DNA of 64,000 nt from Pseudochelatococcus contaminans. GTDB lineage: Bacteria; Pseudomonadota; Alphaproteobacteria; Rhizobiales; Beijerinckiaceae. The notes beneath the pieces are model-generated. The model did no database searches, was not told the origin of the DNA, and was given only the letters and a program-made list of their open reading frames with translations. The stretch lies in assembly GCF_014195635.1 (NCBI RefSeq), contig NZ_JACICC010000006.1, forward strand, positions 62,001 to 126,000, written 5' to 3'. Position 1 is the stretch's first letter. Every line of letters begins with the position of its first letter. Shown piece after piece: positions 1-9,094 of this stretch. The position numbers were made by a program, and so were the translations under genes.

Positions 1-218
1 GGCATCAAGGCTCAACGCGAAATCGCATTTTCTGCCGATCAGGATGGCAGCAACGAAACCGCATAGCTACGTAGCCACATGATGTTGTCATTCGCCTGCA
101 TACGTGGCGGGGCGGACTTTCCCGAACGGAGCTGACGTGAGGCGTCATCACGCAGCCGCATGTATCAACGGAGCGTGCGGCAGTGCGTCATTCAGGGAGC
201 GGATAACCTCCATGATTT
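1..218. other. window edge, no confirmed gene
   Basis: Frame 1 on the plus strand stays open from base 1 to a TAG at 64-66, so this could be the last 21 codons of a gene that begins before the window. The piece is too short to recognise. The rest, up to the end of the LysR gene at 219, shows no coding pattern I can support. Confidence 0.25.
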
Positions 219-1163
219 TCATTGGCAGACGTCCATTCCAGGGCAGGGGTGGTCCCGTAGAGGTGGCTCGGTTTGTTTGAACAGGTTCTCGGTCATGAAA
301 TCCACGAAGACGCGGAGCTTGGGTGAGAGATGCCGGCTGGATGGCCACAGAATGCGGAATGTGCCACTATGCTTGACCGCATCTTCGAGCACGCTCACCA
401 GCAATCCTTTGGCAAGTTGATCGCGGATGGCGAAGTCCGGCAGGCAGGCTAGGCCAAGTCCCTGTTCGGCCAGATAGATCAGCGGCTCGATGGCACTGGC
501 GACGGCGGTGGTTGGAATGTCGGCGGGCGTGGAACTACCTCTGTCATGCAGCGGCCAGTCCTCGATCTTGCCCATACTTGGGTAGAGATGGCGCAGGCCG
601 TGATGGGCTGACAGATCGGCCGGCGTCTTTGGTTTGCCATGCTCTGTGAAATAGGCTGGTGAGCCGATAAGTTTATAGCGAAACGTGCCGAGCTTGCGCG
701 TCATCAGGCGCGAGTCGCTGACCTCGCCCGTTCGCACCACGGCGTCGAAACCTTCCTCAATAACGTCCACCAGCCTGTCGCTGAAATCCAGATCGAGTTC
801 GATTTCCGGCCACGCCCGCATGAAGGCGGCGAGCGTCGGCATCATCAGCATCCCGACCAGCGGCAGGCTTACCCGCAGCTTGCCGCGCGGTTCACCGCTG
901 GTCTGCGACAGCTCTAGTTCGGCCGCCTCGATCTCGCAGAAGATGCGCCGACAGCGTTCGAGGAACAGCGCGCCCTCCGGCGTCAGCGTGACGGTGCGTG
1001 TCGAGCGATGGAAGAGACGCACGCCGAGCCGTTCTTCCAGCCGCGCCACCGCCTTGCTGATCGCCGATGACGAGATGCCGAGCTTCTGCCCGGCAGCGGT
1101 AAAGCTGCGCAACTCCGCTGCCTGGACGAAGGCATTGAGCGATCCGAAGCTGTCCATTGGCAT
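219..1163 (-). CDS. LysR family transcriptional regulator
   Basis: A 314-residue protein with standard LysR layout. An N-terminal winged helix-turn-helix (about residues 5-63) carries the typical SFTAAGQKLGISSSAISKAV pattern. A long linker helix and a periplasmic-binding-protein-like effector domain (about 90-295) follow. Two in-frame ATGs lie at the start (1163 and 1157), and family length fits either. It is divergent from the MFS exporter and serine hydrolase, the classic arrangement for a LysR regulator of its neighbours, so control of those two genes is the simplest inference. The effector is unknown. The C-terminal tail runs about 15 residues past the usual end. Confidence 0.9.
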   Translation of the reverse strand: MPMDSFGSLNAFVQAAELRSFTAAGQKLGISSSAISKAVARLEERLGVRLFHRSTRTVTLTPEGALFLERCRRIFCEIEAAELELSQTSGEPRGKLRVSLPLVGMLMMPTLAAFMRAWPEIELDLDFSDRLVDVIEEGFDAVVRTGEVSDSRLMTRKLGTFRYKLIGSPAYFTEHGKPKTPADLSAHHGLRHLYPSMGKIEDWPLHDRGSSTPADIPTTAVASAIEPLIYLAEQGLGLACLPDFAIRDQLAKGLLVSVLEDAVKHSGTFRILWPSSRHLSPKLRVFVDFMTENLFKQTEPPLRDHPCPGMDVCQ

Positions 1164-1330
1164 GGTTCCATTGCTGATAAATAAGTCATAAGTGTTTTGA
1201 ACTGTAGCTTAATTCTCCACAAACAGAAACACGTCTAGCTTTTGGCCAATGCCGTCATCGGCGGATCGCGCCGGCCTTTCGGGATCGCCTCATCCGCCAG
1301 CGGTTTTTCAGACAAGGTTAAGGCGGACCA
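1164..1330. promoter_or_regulatory. divergent promoter region, LysR / MFS exporter
   Basis: A 167-base gap between divergent genes, AT-richer around 1175-1215. LysR proteins usually bind T-N11-A sites in such gaps. Several are possible here but none stands out. The region is called from gene layout, not from a resolved operator. Confidence 0.4.
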
Positions 1331-2590
1331 ATGACGACAACGACCACAAAGGACAACCCTTCCATCGAACAGGACGATGCATCTTCGGCCGCAGGCGACC
1401 GGCTCCCCTTGGCTGCGTTGCTGGCGCTTGCCATGGCGGCCTTCATCACGATTCTGACCGAAGCCCTGCCGGCAGGGCTTTTGCCTCAGATGGCCGAAAG
1501 CCTTGAGGTTTCCGAGGCGCTGGTCGGCCAACTCGTCACCATCTACGCGGTCGGCTCGCTGGTCGCGGCCATTCCGCTGACGACCGCGACGCAAGGGTGG
1601 CGGCGTCGGCCGCTGTTGCTGATCGCCATCGGCGGTTTCGCCATCGTCAATACGGTAACGGCCATTTCTGACAGCTACGCAATCACGTTCGTTGCCCGCT
1701 TCTTCGCAGGCGTGTTCGCCGGGCTGCTTTGGGCGCTGGTCGCCGGCTACGCGGCGCGCATGGTGCCCGAGCATCTGACAGGTCGCGCTATCGCCGTCGC
1801 CATGGTCGGAACGCCGCTCGCCCTTTCGCTCGGCATTCCGGCAGGCACCTTCCTCGGCGCGGCCTTCGGCTGGCGCATCACCTTCGCCCTTATGAGCGTG
1901 CTGACTGTCATCCTCGTATTCTGGGTGCTCGCCAAGGTGCCGGACTTCCCCGGTCAGGCGCGTGGAAATGGTTTTACCCTTCGGGCTGTCTTCACCCTGC
2001 CTGGTATCCGGCCGGTCCTGTTCGTAACGCTCTCCTTCGTCCTTGCCCACAACATCCTCTACACCTACATCGCTCCCTTCCTCGTGCCGGCCGGCATCGC
2101 GGAGCGCATCGACGTGGTGCTGCTCGTCTTCGGTGTGACGGCGCTTCTCGGCATATGGTTCATCGGAGCGCTGATCGACCGATGGCTGCGCGAGCTGGTT
2201 CTTGTCAGCACCTTGCTGTTCGGCCTGTCCGCGCTGCTGCTCGGGATTTGGGGACAGGCGCCGGCAGTGATCTACGTCGCGGTGGCCATTTGGGGACTGG
2301 CCTTCGGCGGGGCAGCAACACTCTTCCAGACCGCCTCGGCCAAAACGGCGGGCGAAGCAGCCGATGTGGCGCAATCCATGATCGTCACGGTCTGGAACAT
2401 CGCCATTGCCGGTGGTGGGATCATCGGCGGCGTCCTGCTGGAAACCGTGGGCGTATCTGCTTTCCCATGGAGCGTGTTGGCGCTGCTCATCGCGACATTC
2501 GCCGTCGCCTGGTCGGCATGCGCGCACGGTTTCCCGTCATCGAAACACCCGGTGGCCGCCAGCCGGGCCAATGATCCGCAAGACAGGTAA
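1331..2590 (+). CDS. MFS transporter, DHA1-type exporter
   Basis: 419 residues with about 12 hydrophobic membrane spans after a polar N-terminal stretch of about 27 residues. The stretch after span 2 contains the RRRPLLL-type motif of the major facilitator superfamily. A Gly/Pro-rich span 5 (GTPLALSLGIPAG) is typical of drug:H+ antiporter-1 and AraJ/sugar-efflux-like members. The substrate cannot be read from sequence. It is divergent from a LysR gene and only 4 bases upstream of a serine hydrolase, so the two are very likely cotranscribed. Export of a compound that the hydrolase modifies is an inference. Confidence 0.85.
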   Translation: MTTTTTKDNPSIEQDDASSAAGDRLPLAALLALAMAAFITILTEALPAGLLPQMAESLEVSEALVGQLVTIYAVGSLVAAIPLTTATQGWRRRPLLLIAIGGFAIVNTVTAISDSYAITFVARFFAGVFAGLLWALVAGYAARMVPEHLTGRAIAVAMVGTPLALSLGIPAGTFLGAAFGWRITFALMSVLTVILVFWVLAKVPDFPGQARGNGFTLRAVFTLPGIRPVLFVTLSFVLAHNILYTYIAPFLVPAGIAERIDVVLLVFGVTALLGIWFIGALIDRWLRELVLVSTLLFGLSALLLGIWGQAPAVIYVAVAIWGLAFGGAATLFQTASAKTAGEAADVAQSMIVTVWNIAIAGGGIIGGVLLETVGVSAFPWSVLALLIATFAVAWSACAHGFPSSKHPVAASRANDPQDR

Positions 2591-2594
2591 GACC

Positions 2595-3785
2595 ATGAAC
2601 ACATCTATAGTCACCGTAGAATCCTCGACGGCGATCAATATTGACGACCTGCCGGATCGCATCGACGCCGCCATCGACACGGCCATTGCCGAGCAACGCC
2701 TTGTCGGGGCCGTTGTCCTTCTCTCCCTGGACGGGAAACTCGTCTATCGCCGGGCCGCCGGCTTTGCCGACCGTGAGGCAAACCGCGAGATGCGCGAGGA
2801 CACGCTGTTCCGGCTGGCATCGGTCTCCAAACTCTATGTGTCCATCGCCGCCATGGTGCTGGTTGCCAAAGGGCGGTTGGCGCTCGACGAGCCCATCGAT
2901 ACATGGCTGACGGACTTCCACCCGAAACTGGCAGACGGTTCGGCGGTGCGGATCACGCTGCGCCATCTGCTGACCCATACATCCGGTCTCGGCTATGGCT
3001 TCCTCGAATCCGCCGATGGTCCCTATCACTGCGCGGGTGTGTCCGATGGCATGGACCGGTCGGACATCTCGCTTGAGGAAAACATCCGCCGTATCGCTTC
3101 GGTGCCGCTTCTTTTTCGACCGGGAACGGCATGGAACTACTCGCTCGCAACGGATGTCGCGGGTGGCCTGATCGCACGAGTGACGGGCATTCCGCTCCCC
3201 GAGGCGGTGCGGGAGCTGGTGACGAAACCGCTCGGGATCGATGATACCGGATTTACAGTCGCCGATCCTGCTCGTCTGGCCGTTCCATACGTCAACGAAG
3301 CGTCCGGCCCACGTCGGATGGCAGATTCTGAAATCGTGCCCCTCTGGGAAGGGGTCGAGGGGCTGCGCCTGTCGCCGGCCCGCGCCTTCGATACGAACGC
3401 TTTCCCCTCTGGTGGCGCGGGCATGATCGGCATGGCGGGGGATACGTTGTGCATTCTCGAAACGTTGCGGCGGGGTGGCGCACCGCTTCTGCCTGCCGAA
3501 CTCGTCAGCGAAATGGCCACCGATCATGCGGCCGGTATGGACCTCGCGCCATGGCCGGGGCGCGGCTTCGGTCTCGGCTTCACCATTCTGCGCGATCCCG
3601 CCGCAGCGGGCTTCGCGGAGACGCCCGGCACATGGCGCATGGGCGGGGCTTATGGGCATTCATGGTCGGTCGATTTCGCCAACAGGCTCAGCCTTGTGGC
3701 TTTCACCAATGCCGGTCTCGACGGGCAATCTCCGGGCGGACGTTTCCCCGAAGACCTGACCCGAGCGGTCTATTCCGCCAGGTGA
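2595..3785 (+). CDS. beta-lactamase-fold serine hydrolase (class C / family VIII esterase-like)
   Basis: The ATG at 2595 is chosen because it follows the exporter stop by 4 bases; the frame stays open further upstream only inside the exporter. The 396 residues match the class C beta-lactamase-fold superfamily (PF00144). The nucleophile motif S-x-x-K is Ser76-Val-Ser-Lys79, the catalytic Tyr182 sits in NYSLATD, the LLTHTSGLGYG signature is around residue 125, and a late GGAYGHSW stretch matches the third motif region. No signal peptide is visible, which favours a cytoplasmic family VIII esterase over a periplasmic beta-lactamase. Its substrate is unknown. Confidence 0.85.
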   Translation: MNTSIVTVESSTAINIDDLPDRIDAAIDTAIAEQRLVGAVVLLSLDGKLVYRRAAGFADREANREMREDTLFRLASVSKLYVSIAAMVLVAKGRLALDEPIDTWLTDFHPKLADGSAVRITLRHLLTHTSGLGYGFLESADGPYHCAGVSDGMDRSDISLEENIRRIASVPLLFRPGTAWNYSLATDVAGGLIARVTGIPLPEAVRELVTKPLGIDDTGFTVADPARLAVPYVNEASGPRRMADSEIVPLWEGVEGLRLSPARAFDTNAFPSGGAGMIGMAGDTLCILETLRRGGAPLLPAELVSEMATDHAAGMDLAPWPGRGFGLGFTILRDPAAAGFAETPGTWRMGGAYGHSWSVDFANRLSLVAFTNAGLDGQSPGGRFPEDLTRAVYSAR

Positions 3786-3794
3786 TGTCGCTTG

Positions 3795-4031
3795 GTGGAA
3801 ACACTGGCGGAGAACGCCCGCCGCGTGCTCGCAAAGATCGAGCGCGCCATTTCCGCGATCATCGCAGCCATCTAGGACGGTATGTATCAGCCTTCGATGC
3901 AGGCCCGGATGGACGAGCCGGAGCATCAGAAGGCTGACATCACTACCCGTTTGGCCGAAACCTCTGCCGATGTGCCGGCCCTGATCCCGGCAAGGGCAGG
4001 GACCATCGAAGATCAATACAAGGTTTCATGG
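3795..4031 (+). pseudogene. remnant of a large serine recombinase (C-terminal coiled coil)
   Basis: Reading frame 3795 gives VETLAENARRVLAKIERAIS, then an in-frame TAG at 3873, then DGMYQPSMQARMDEPEHQKA and a region rich in charged helix residues. This matches the coiled-coil tail of serine site-specific recombinases (resolvase plus recombinase families), where the usual wording is close to AIxDGMYQPSMKARMDELE. The internal stop and the absence of any resolvase or recombinase domain upstream make it a dead fragment. It lies against the 3-prime end of metQ. A matching N-terminal fragment lies in opposite orientation at 18966-19224. Confidence 0.75.
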
Positions 4032-4916
4032 AGTTGGCGTCAGACGCTCCTGGGCCGGCACGATAAAGCCGCTGTAACTGTCCTCAATGAACTTCGCCAC
4101 CTCCGGGCCGGTCAGGTACTCTACCAGCAGGTTGACACGCGGATCGTCGACAAGTTCCTTCCTGACGGCCAGAATGTTCGCATACGGATTGTTCTCTGCA
4201 TCCTCAAGCGACAGGGCGCTGTCGGGATTGATGCCGTTGGTCAGTGCGATGTCGCCATTGATGAACGATGCCTGCACGTCTGGCAGGGATTTGGCGCGCA
4301 GCGTGGTGTCGGTGGGAACGAACTTCAGCTTCTTCGGGTTCGACACGATGTTCTTTTCGTCAATGGCGACAGCCTGCGAGGAACCGTCCGACTTGGGGTA
4401 ATCCAGCTCGATCAGGCCCTCTTTCTGTAAGATGAAGAGAGCGCGCGGCAGGTTGGTCTGTTCGTTCGGCACCAGTATCGATGCACCTTCGGGAATATCC
4501 TGCGCGGATTTGAACTTCGACGAATAAAGCCCGAAAATATTGACGAGCAAGGTGGCAACGGGAACGACCTCGCCTTTCGCATCCGGATGCGCCGCCAGCC
4601 AGGAGCTGAAATAAGGCTGGTGCTGATAGAGATTGGCGTCGACGTCACCCTTGAATACAAGCTGATTGGCGTCCAGCCCCTGACTGCTCTCGATGACCTT
4701 GAGCTTGAGGCCGGAGCCCTTTTCGTCGGCGAGCTTCTGCACGAAGCGGATGACATCGCCCTGTGGCGTCGGCGTCAGGTATACTTGCAGCGGTTCGCTG
4801 GATACGGTGGCCGCGCGGCCCTGTACGGGGGCAGTCAGCACGCCGACGGCGGCGATGGCCGCGGCGGCGATTGCGACCAAAGTACGCTTTCCTTTATTCA
4901 TTGTGATTTTGTCCAT
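4026..4916 (-). CDS. metQ: methionine ABC transporter substrate-binding protein MetQ (NLPA family)
   Basis: About 296 residues of the NLPA/MetQ family, which binds methionine in the periplasm for the MetNI importer. The start at 4916 fits best: AAGGAGA lies upstream at a workable distance, and a second ATG three bases earlier is too close. A hydrophobic signal segment runs to about residue 35, ending near GRAATVSS. Hallmarks such as DANLYQHQPYF and DVQASFINGDIALTNGI are present. Unlike most MetQ proteins no lipobox cysteine is visible, so it is probably a soluble periplasmic protein, not a lipoprotein. It is the last gene of metN-metI-metQ, 116 bases after metI. Confidence 0.92.
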   Translation of the reverse strand: MDKITMNKGKRTLVAIAAAAIAAVGVLTAPVQGRAATVSSEPLQVYLTPTPQGDVIRFVQKLADEKGSGLKLKVIESSQGLDANQLVFKGDVDANLYQHQPYFSSWLAAHPDAKGEVVPVATLLVNIFGLYSSKFKSAQDIPEGASILVPNEQTNLPRALFILQKEGLIELDYPKSDGSSQAVAIDEKNIVSNPKKLKFVPTDTTLRAKSLPDVQASFINGDIALTNGINPDSALSLEDAENNPYANILAVRKELVDDPRVNLLVEYLTGPEVAKFIEDSYSGFIVPAQERLTPTP

Positions 4917-5032
4917 CATGACTCTCCTTCCGGGAACCGGATGTTTTTGCGGATGTCTTCAAATACGTTCTGCAGGAACCTGCAGGCGGAACGATCGGCG
5001 GCGGGGTGCAGTCATGCACCTTGCCGGATATG

Positions 5033-5701
5033 TCATCTTTTGTGTTTTCTCAGTCTGATCCAGATATCGCCGGTAAGCTGGATGAACTGCACCAGAAGAA
5101 CCATGGATATGACCGAGATCAGGATCAGCTCGGTGTACCAGCGCTGGTAACCGTAGGTGAGGGCGAAGTCGCCAACTCCGCCGGCCCCGATCGCGCCGGC
5201 GACCGCCGTGCCCTCGACAAGCCCGACGAGGATGATGGTTGCCGAGGCAATGATGCCGGATAACGATTCAGGCAGGAGAATCCGGAAGATGAACTGGGGC
5301 GTGGTGACGCCGATTACCCTTGCCGCCTCGACCCGGCCCTGATCTAGCTCCCGCAGGTTGGCCTCGATGAGCCGCGAGAAGAACGGCGTAAAGCCGATGG
5401 TCAGCGGAACCAGCGCCGCCACCGGGCCGAGAGGCGTGCCGACGATCAGCCGGGTCACGGGGATCAGGATGACAATCAGAATGATGAACGGTATGGATCG
5501 GCCAATATTAACGATGGTATTGACGACATGATATATGATCGGATGCGGACTCCATGAGTTGGGAGCCGTCAGATACAGTGTCAGCCCGATGACGATGCCG
5601 AAGAATATGACGAGCACGCCCGATCCGGCGGTCATGTAGAGCGTTTGCCCCAGCGCTTCCCAGAAATCCGGGAGGTAAACTTTCCAGTCTCTGTTGAGCA
5701 T
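5033..5701 (-). CDS. metI: methionine ABC transporter permease MetI
   Basis: 222 residues, five or six membrane spans, the usual size for MetI. The EAA loop region that docks on the ATPase reads EAARVIGVTTPQFIFRILLP, and the following GLVEGTAVAGAIGAGGVGD segment is characteristic of MetI. The ATG overlaps the metN stop (TGATG), so translation is coupled. Together with MetN and MetQ it forms a D/L-methionine importer; related substrates such as methionine sulfoxide are possible given the sulfur-rich neighbourhood. Confidence 0.95.
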   Translation of the reverse strand: MLNRDWKVYLPDFWEALGQTLYMTAGSGVLVIFFGIVIGLTLYLTAPNSWSPHPIIYHVVNTIVNIGRSIPFIILIVILIPVTRLIVGTPLGPVAALVPLTIGFTPFFSRLIEANLRELDQGRVEAARVIGVTTPQFIFRILLPESLSGIIASATIILVGLVEGTAVAGAIGAGGVGDFALTYGYQRWYTELILISVISMVLLVQFIQLTGDIWIRLRKHKR

Positions 5702-6708
5702 CAGGCCACCTTGCCGAGTACAATGCTTTTTTCGCGCAGGATGGCGGACAGCGAGTCCCGAATGGCGGGGTCTCTGTCATGCAGGTCGAAATCGACCTTG
5801 AAACGCGCTGCATCGATGCCGCTCAGGCGCTCGATGCCGCCGGATACGATGGATGCCGTGACATCGAGGCGTTTCGCGACCTCGGAAAAGAACGTGCTCT
5901 GTGTCCTGACATCGGGAAGGATCAGATCGTAACGGACCCAGCCGTCTCCGGGACGGGCTCCCAGATCGGGTGCTGGCAAGAGTTGCCGGCCAAGGTATGA
6001 ATCCGCATCCTGCAGCAGCGCACGCACGCTGCCGTTTTCCACCACCTTGCCATGCTGCAACAACGTGACGGAATCGGCTGCATAACGAACGACGGACCAT
6101 GAATGCGTAATCAGGATAATCGTCAGATTTAATTGCTGCTTCACTTTCAGCAGTAGGTCGAGGATGAGAGTCGTGGTTTCGGAATCCAGCGCGCTTGTGG
6201 GTTCGTCGCATAGCAGCACACTGGCGTCCGCAACGAGCGCCCGCGCGATGCCCACGCGTTGCTTCTGCCCGCCCGAAAGCTGTGAAGGATACGCTCGCTC
6301 CTTGTCCTTCAGCCCGACCAGTTCCAGCAGCTCCTGCGCCTTGCGCACGCGAACCTGTTTCGACACCCCGCGAACGGCGAGAGGAAGCGTGACATTTTCC
6401 AGCACCGTCTTGCCGTGGAACAGGTTGAAATGCTGAAATATCGTCGCGACCTTTGTCAGGTAGTCCCGCAAGGCGGCTCCCTTGAGGCCGTTCAGCCGCT
6501 GGTCGCCAAACCATATGGTGCCGCTTGTGGGCTGCTCCAGCAGATTGAGAAGCCGCAGGAGCGTACTTTTTCCCGCTCCGGAAGTTCCGACGATGCCGAA
6601 GAACGAGCCCGAGGGAATACTGAGCGACAACCCGTCCAACGCATGAAACGTTTCACCTTGCCTGGCAAACGACTTGGAAACATCATCAAGGCGAAACACG
6701 TTACTCAT
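5701..6708 (-). CDS. metN: methionine ABC transporter ATP-binding protein MetN
   Basis: 335 residues. The ABC domain (about 5-245) has Walker [10 protein letters not shown], signature LSGGQKQR and Walker [12 protein letters not shown]. The C-terminal part (about 260-335) corresponds to the NIL domain, which in known MetN proteins senses internal methionine and shuts the importer down (trans-inhibition). GGTGAG lies 6 bases before the ATG. First gene of the metNIQ operon, divergent from a peptide-type ABC operon across a 743-base AT-rich gap. Confidence 0.95.
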   Translation of the reverse strand: MSNVFRLDDVSKSFARQGETFHALDGLSLSIPSGSFFGIVGTSGAGKSTLLRLLNLLEQPTSGTIWFGDQRLNGLKGAALRDYLTKVATIFQHFNLFHGKTVLENVTLPLAVRGVSKQVRVRKAQELLELVGLKDKERAYPSQLSGGQKQRVGIARALVADASVLLCDEPTSALDSETTTLILDLLLKVKQQLNLTIILITHSWSVVRYAADSVTLLQHGKVVENGSVRALLQDADSYLGRQLLPAPDLGARPGDGWVRYDLILPDVRTQSTFFSEVAKRLDVTASIVSGGIERLSGIDAARFKVDFDLHDRDPAIRDSLSAILREKSIVLGKVA

Positions 6709-7451
6709 CTGAACTCACCGCAACTTACGCTGATCGCATCTGGCCGACGGATTCGTCCGGCGAGACGGGCCGGCCGACATGATAACGAAGCTGGAATCGC
6801 CCGGCTCGCTCAGAAAAGTATATAAATGCTATTGAAAATATGTAAAGCCATTGGCGGCTTTTCAAAGCCACCCACAGCAATGGATGTTATTTTCGTAACT
6901 ATATGAAATAATTAGATAATCAGTATGATGCCTTGTTCTCTGGGCTGAGTTTGCGCAAATAGTATATAAAATCAATCTTGTTTATTGACATATAAAATTC
7001 CAGCCGTTACCCCTATGTTGAAGCGGTTTCGCCGGTCGGCTTTTCACCCATGAGGCCCTGATCGGCAGCCAGGTGCGGCACGTCACGCTTTCGATGTGCC
7101 TGAGATCATCGACAGGGCCGGAAAAGATTTTCATGATGAATTTCCAGCATGTTTTGGAGGCAGGGCCAAGTAACCATCATTATATGGTAGCCGTCACGAT
7201 ACGGTAGTCGCACCATTCAGGCTGATCTTTGCTTGCGATAGGGAGCAGGGACAACAGTGATCGCGACAACATACTCCAGCGCAAAGGCACTTTTCGCACG
7301 TATTACAGAGACGTTACATTGCGCGCCCATTTTGGGCTGGATCGTCCCGCGAGCAGTCTCACGGCTTCGAGGCAGGCAGCCAGTGCATGAAAAGCTATTT
7401 GCTGCCCGGTCCTCTCTTGACAATCAAAAATCCCACGGAGTTCGAGTTTTC
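6709..7451. other. 743-base gap between metNIQ and the peptide ABC operon
   Basis: Probably holds the promoters of both divergent operons. The part 6820-7010 is very AT-rich and contains two TATATAAA stretches (near 6830 and 6963) and TTGACATATAAAATT at 6985-6999, closely related to TTGACATATAGATTT upstream of copC. A short inverted repeat ACCAT-N6-ATGGT lies at 7173-7188. An open frame from 7257 runs into the substrate-binding protein gene, but its upstream part lacks protein-like composition. I see no known SAM riboswitch pattern. Confidence 0.4.
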
Positions 7452-9083
7452 ATGTCCCTAAACAAACTGAGATCATTCTTTGGCCGTTCCTTACCAGTCG
7501 TTGCACTGGGGCTGGCAGCAACGATGCAGGTGGCCGCCGCCGAAACGCCGAGCGCGGGCGGTGAACTCATTTTTGGCGTCACGACGGAGCCTGTCTGCTT
7601 CAACCCGCACAGGTCGACGCAGCAAAATGCATATATCCTCATACGCAACTACATTGACTCACTCGTGGGGAAGGTGGAGGGCGGCAAGTTCGTTCCCTGG
7701 CTCGCAACGGAATGGAGCATCTCTCCGGACGGCAAGGAATATATCTTCAAGCTGCGCGATGACGTGACATTTCACGATGGCAGCAAATTCGACGCGGAAG
7801 CCGTCAAATTCAACATCGATTTCGTGAAGAATGCCGAAAACACCAATTCGTCCGGTGATCTTCTGCGCGCCGTCGAAAGCGTGGAGGCGGTTTCCCCGAC
7901 TGAAGTCCGGATCAGGTTGACCAAGCCCGATTCAGCGCTTCTGGAATCGATCGCCAGCATTCGTCTGGGGATCATCTCTCCCAAGTCGCTCCAGGCGGGC
8001 AACGGTCTTTGCGCCGGCGGCCGTGAACTGGCGGGCACTGGCCCATTCATCTTCGACAACTATACGCGGGGACAGTCCGTCACTTTCGTCAAAAACGAAA
8101 ACTATAACTGGGGTCCGGACTATGCAAAGCACGAGGGTCCAGCATACCTTGACAAGGTTACGGTGAGTTTCCTGCCGGAATACGCCGTTCGTGCAGGCGC
8201 GCTGTCTTCCGGGCAGGTGGACGTCATCGAAGGCGTGCAGCCGACGGATATCGGCCTGTTCAAAGATCAGCCGGGCTTCCAGTTCCTCACTGGTCCGTCC
8301 GGCGCTCAGACGTCATTCACGCTCAATATCAACTACACTATTCCGCCAGCAACCGACGTGCGTGTGCGGCGGGCGCTGCGTGATGGAGCGGACATCGACG
8401 CGTTGGTGAAGAGCGTCTATCTGGGGGCGTATCCACGGGCTTTCTCCAACATCGGTCGGGACGGCTTCTTCTATAACAAGGCGCTTGAGGGCGCGTGGGG
8501 CAACAATGTCGCCGAGGCGAACCGGATTCTGGACGAGGCCGGTTGGACTGGTCGCGATGCAGAAGGATTCCGCACCAAGGATGGTGAGCGCCTGTCCATC
8601 GAGGTCGGATACCCGCAGCCCTATGTGCGCGATAACCGCGATGTGCTGATTCAGGGGCTTCAGGCGGAGCTGCGCAAGAATCTCGGCTTCGACCTGAAAC
8701 TGCGTTTCATCAGTGGCGGCGAGTGGGCGCAAGCCCTTCAGGCCGGCAGTTGGACCATCTACCCGAACACGTATCTGCCGGCAGACGCCGCCCAGATGCT
8801 TCAGGGCAACATCGGCGAGCTGGGCTTCATCCGGGCTGTGGCGGACAAGGGCGACAAGGAACTCTTCCGCCTGATTAACGAGGCGCTTGCCTCCACCGAT
8901 CCGGACGAAAAGAAGAAGCTCGTGGACGAGGCCCAGCGTTATGCTGTGGATCAGGCGATCATTGTGCCGCTGTTCTCGGCCAATTATCAGCTGGCGGCGA
9001 AGGACAAGGTGCGCGGCCTGTCGTTCGAGACGCAGCTCGACTCACCGTCTAACTTCTATGACGTCTGGCTGGCGAAGGACTGA
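7452..9083 (+). CDS. peptide/nickel-type ABC transporter substrate-binding protein (SBP family 5)
   Basis: About 543 residues from the ATG at 7452, chosen because a signal peptide starts there (SLNKLRSFF, hydrophobic core, AAAETPSAGG). GGAG lies 11 bases upstream. Family 5 hallmarks are present: WSISPDGKEYIFKLRDDVTF early on and repeated paired-lobe features to the end. Family 5 members bind peptides, glutathione, opines or nickel; no residue decides between them. First gene of a four-gene plus-strand operon, 11 bases before the DppB-like permease. Divergence from metNIQ makes a sulfur-containing peptide or conjugate a reasonable but unproven substrate. Confidence 0.9.
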   Translation: MSLNKLRSFFGRSLPVVALGLAATMQVAAAETPSAGGELIFGVTTEPVCFNPHRSTQQNAYILIRNYIDSLVGKVEGGKFVPWLATEWSISPDGKEYIFKLRDDVTFHDGSKFDAEAVKFNIDFVKNAENTNSSGDLLRAVESVEAVSPTEVRIRLTKPDSALLESIASIRLGIISPKSLQAGNGLCAGGRELAGTGPFIFDNYTRGQSVTFVKNENYNWGPDYAKHEGPAYLDKVTVSFLPEYAVRAGALSSGQVDVIEGVQPTDIGLFKDQPGFQFLTGPSGAQTSFTLNINYTIPPATDVRVRRALRDGADIDALVKSVYLGAYPRAFSNIGRDGFFYNKALEGAWGNNVAEANRILDEAGWTGRDAEGFRTKDGERLSIEVGYPQPYVRDNRDVLIQGLQAELRKNLGFDLKLRFISGGEWAQALQAGSWTIYPNTYLPADAAQMLQGNIGELGFIRAVADKGDKELFRLINEALASTDPDEKKKLVDEAQRYAVDQAIIVPLFSANYQLAAKDKVRGLSFETQLDSPSNFYDVWLAKD

Positions 9084-9094
9084 GGAGAACCGCC

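Noticed and set aside
1235-2527. 430-residue minus-strand open frame opposite the MFS exporter
   Set aside because: Low-complexity, charge-rich translation from the complement of a GC-rich membrane protein gene; the plus-strand frame has clear MFS motifs.
2595-3785. Antibiotic-resistance class C beta-lactamase
   Set aside because: Fold and SxxK motif agree, but there is no signal peptide and a LysR/MFS context fits a cytoplasmic esterase-like enzyme as well.
3882-4430. 182-residue plus-strand ORF starting in the recombinase remnant and running into metQ
   Set aside because: Only its first about 50 codons are recombinase-like; the rest is the complement of metQ.
6709-7451. SAM riboswitch upstream of metN
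   Set aside because: Methionine genes in alphaproteobacteria can carry SAM-II type elements, but I could not find the conserved core by eye.
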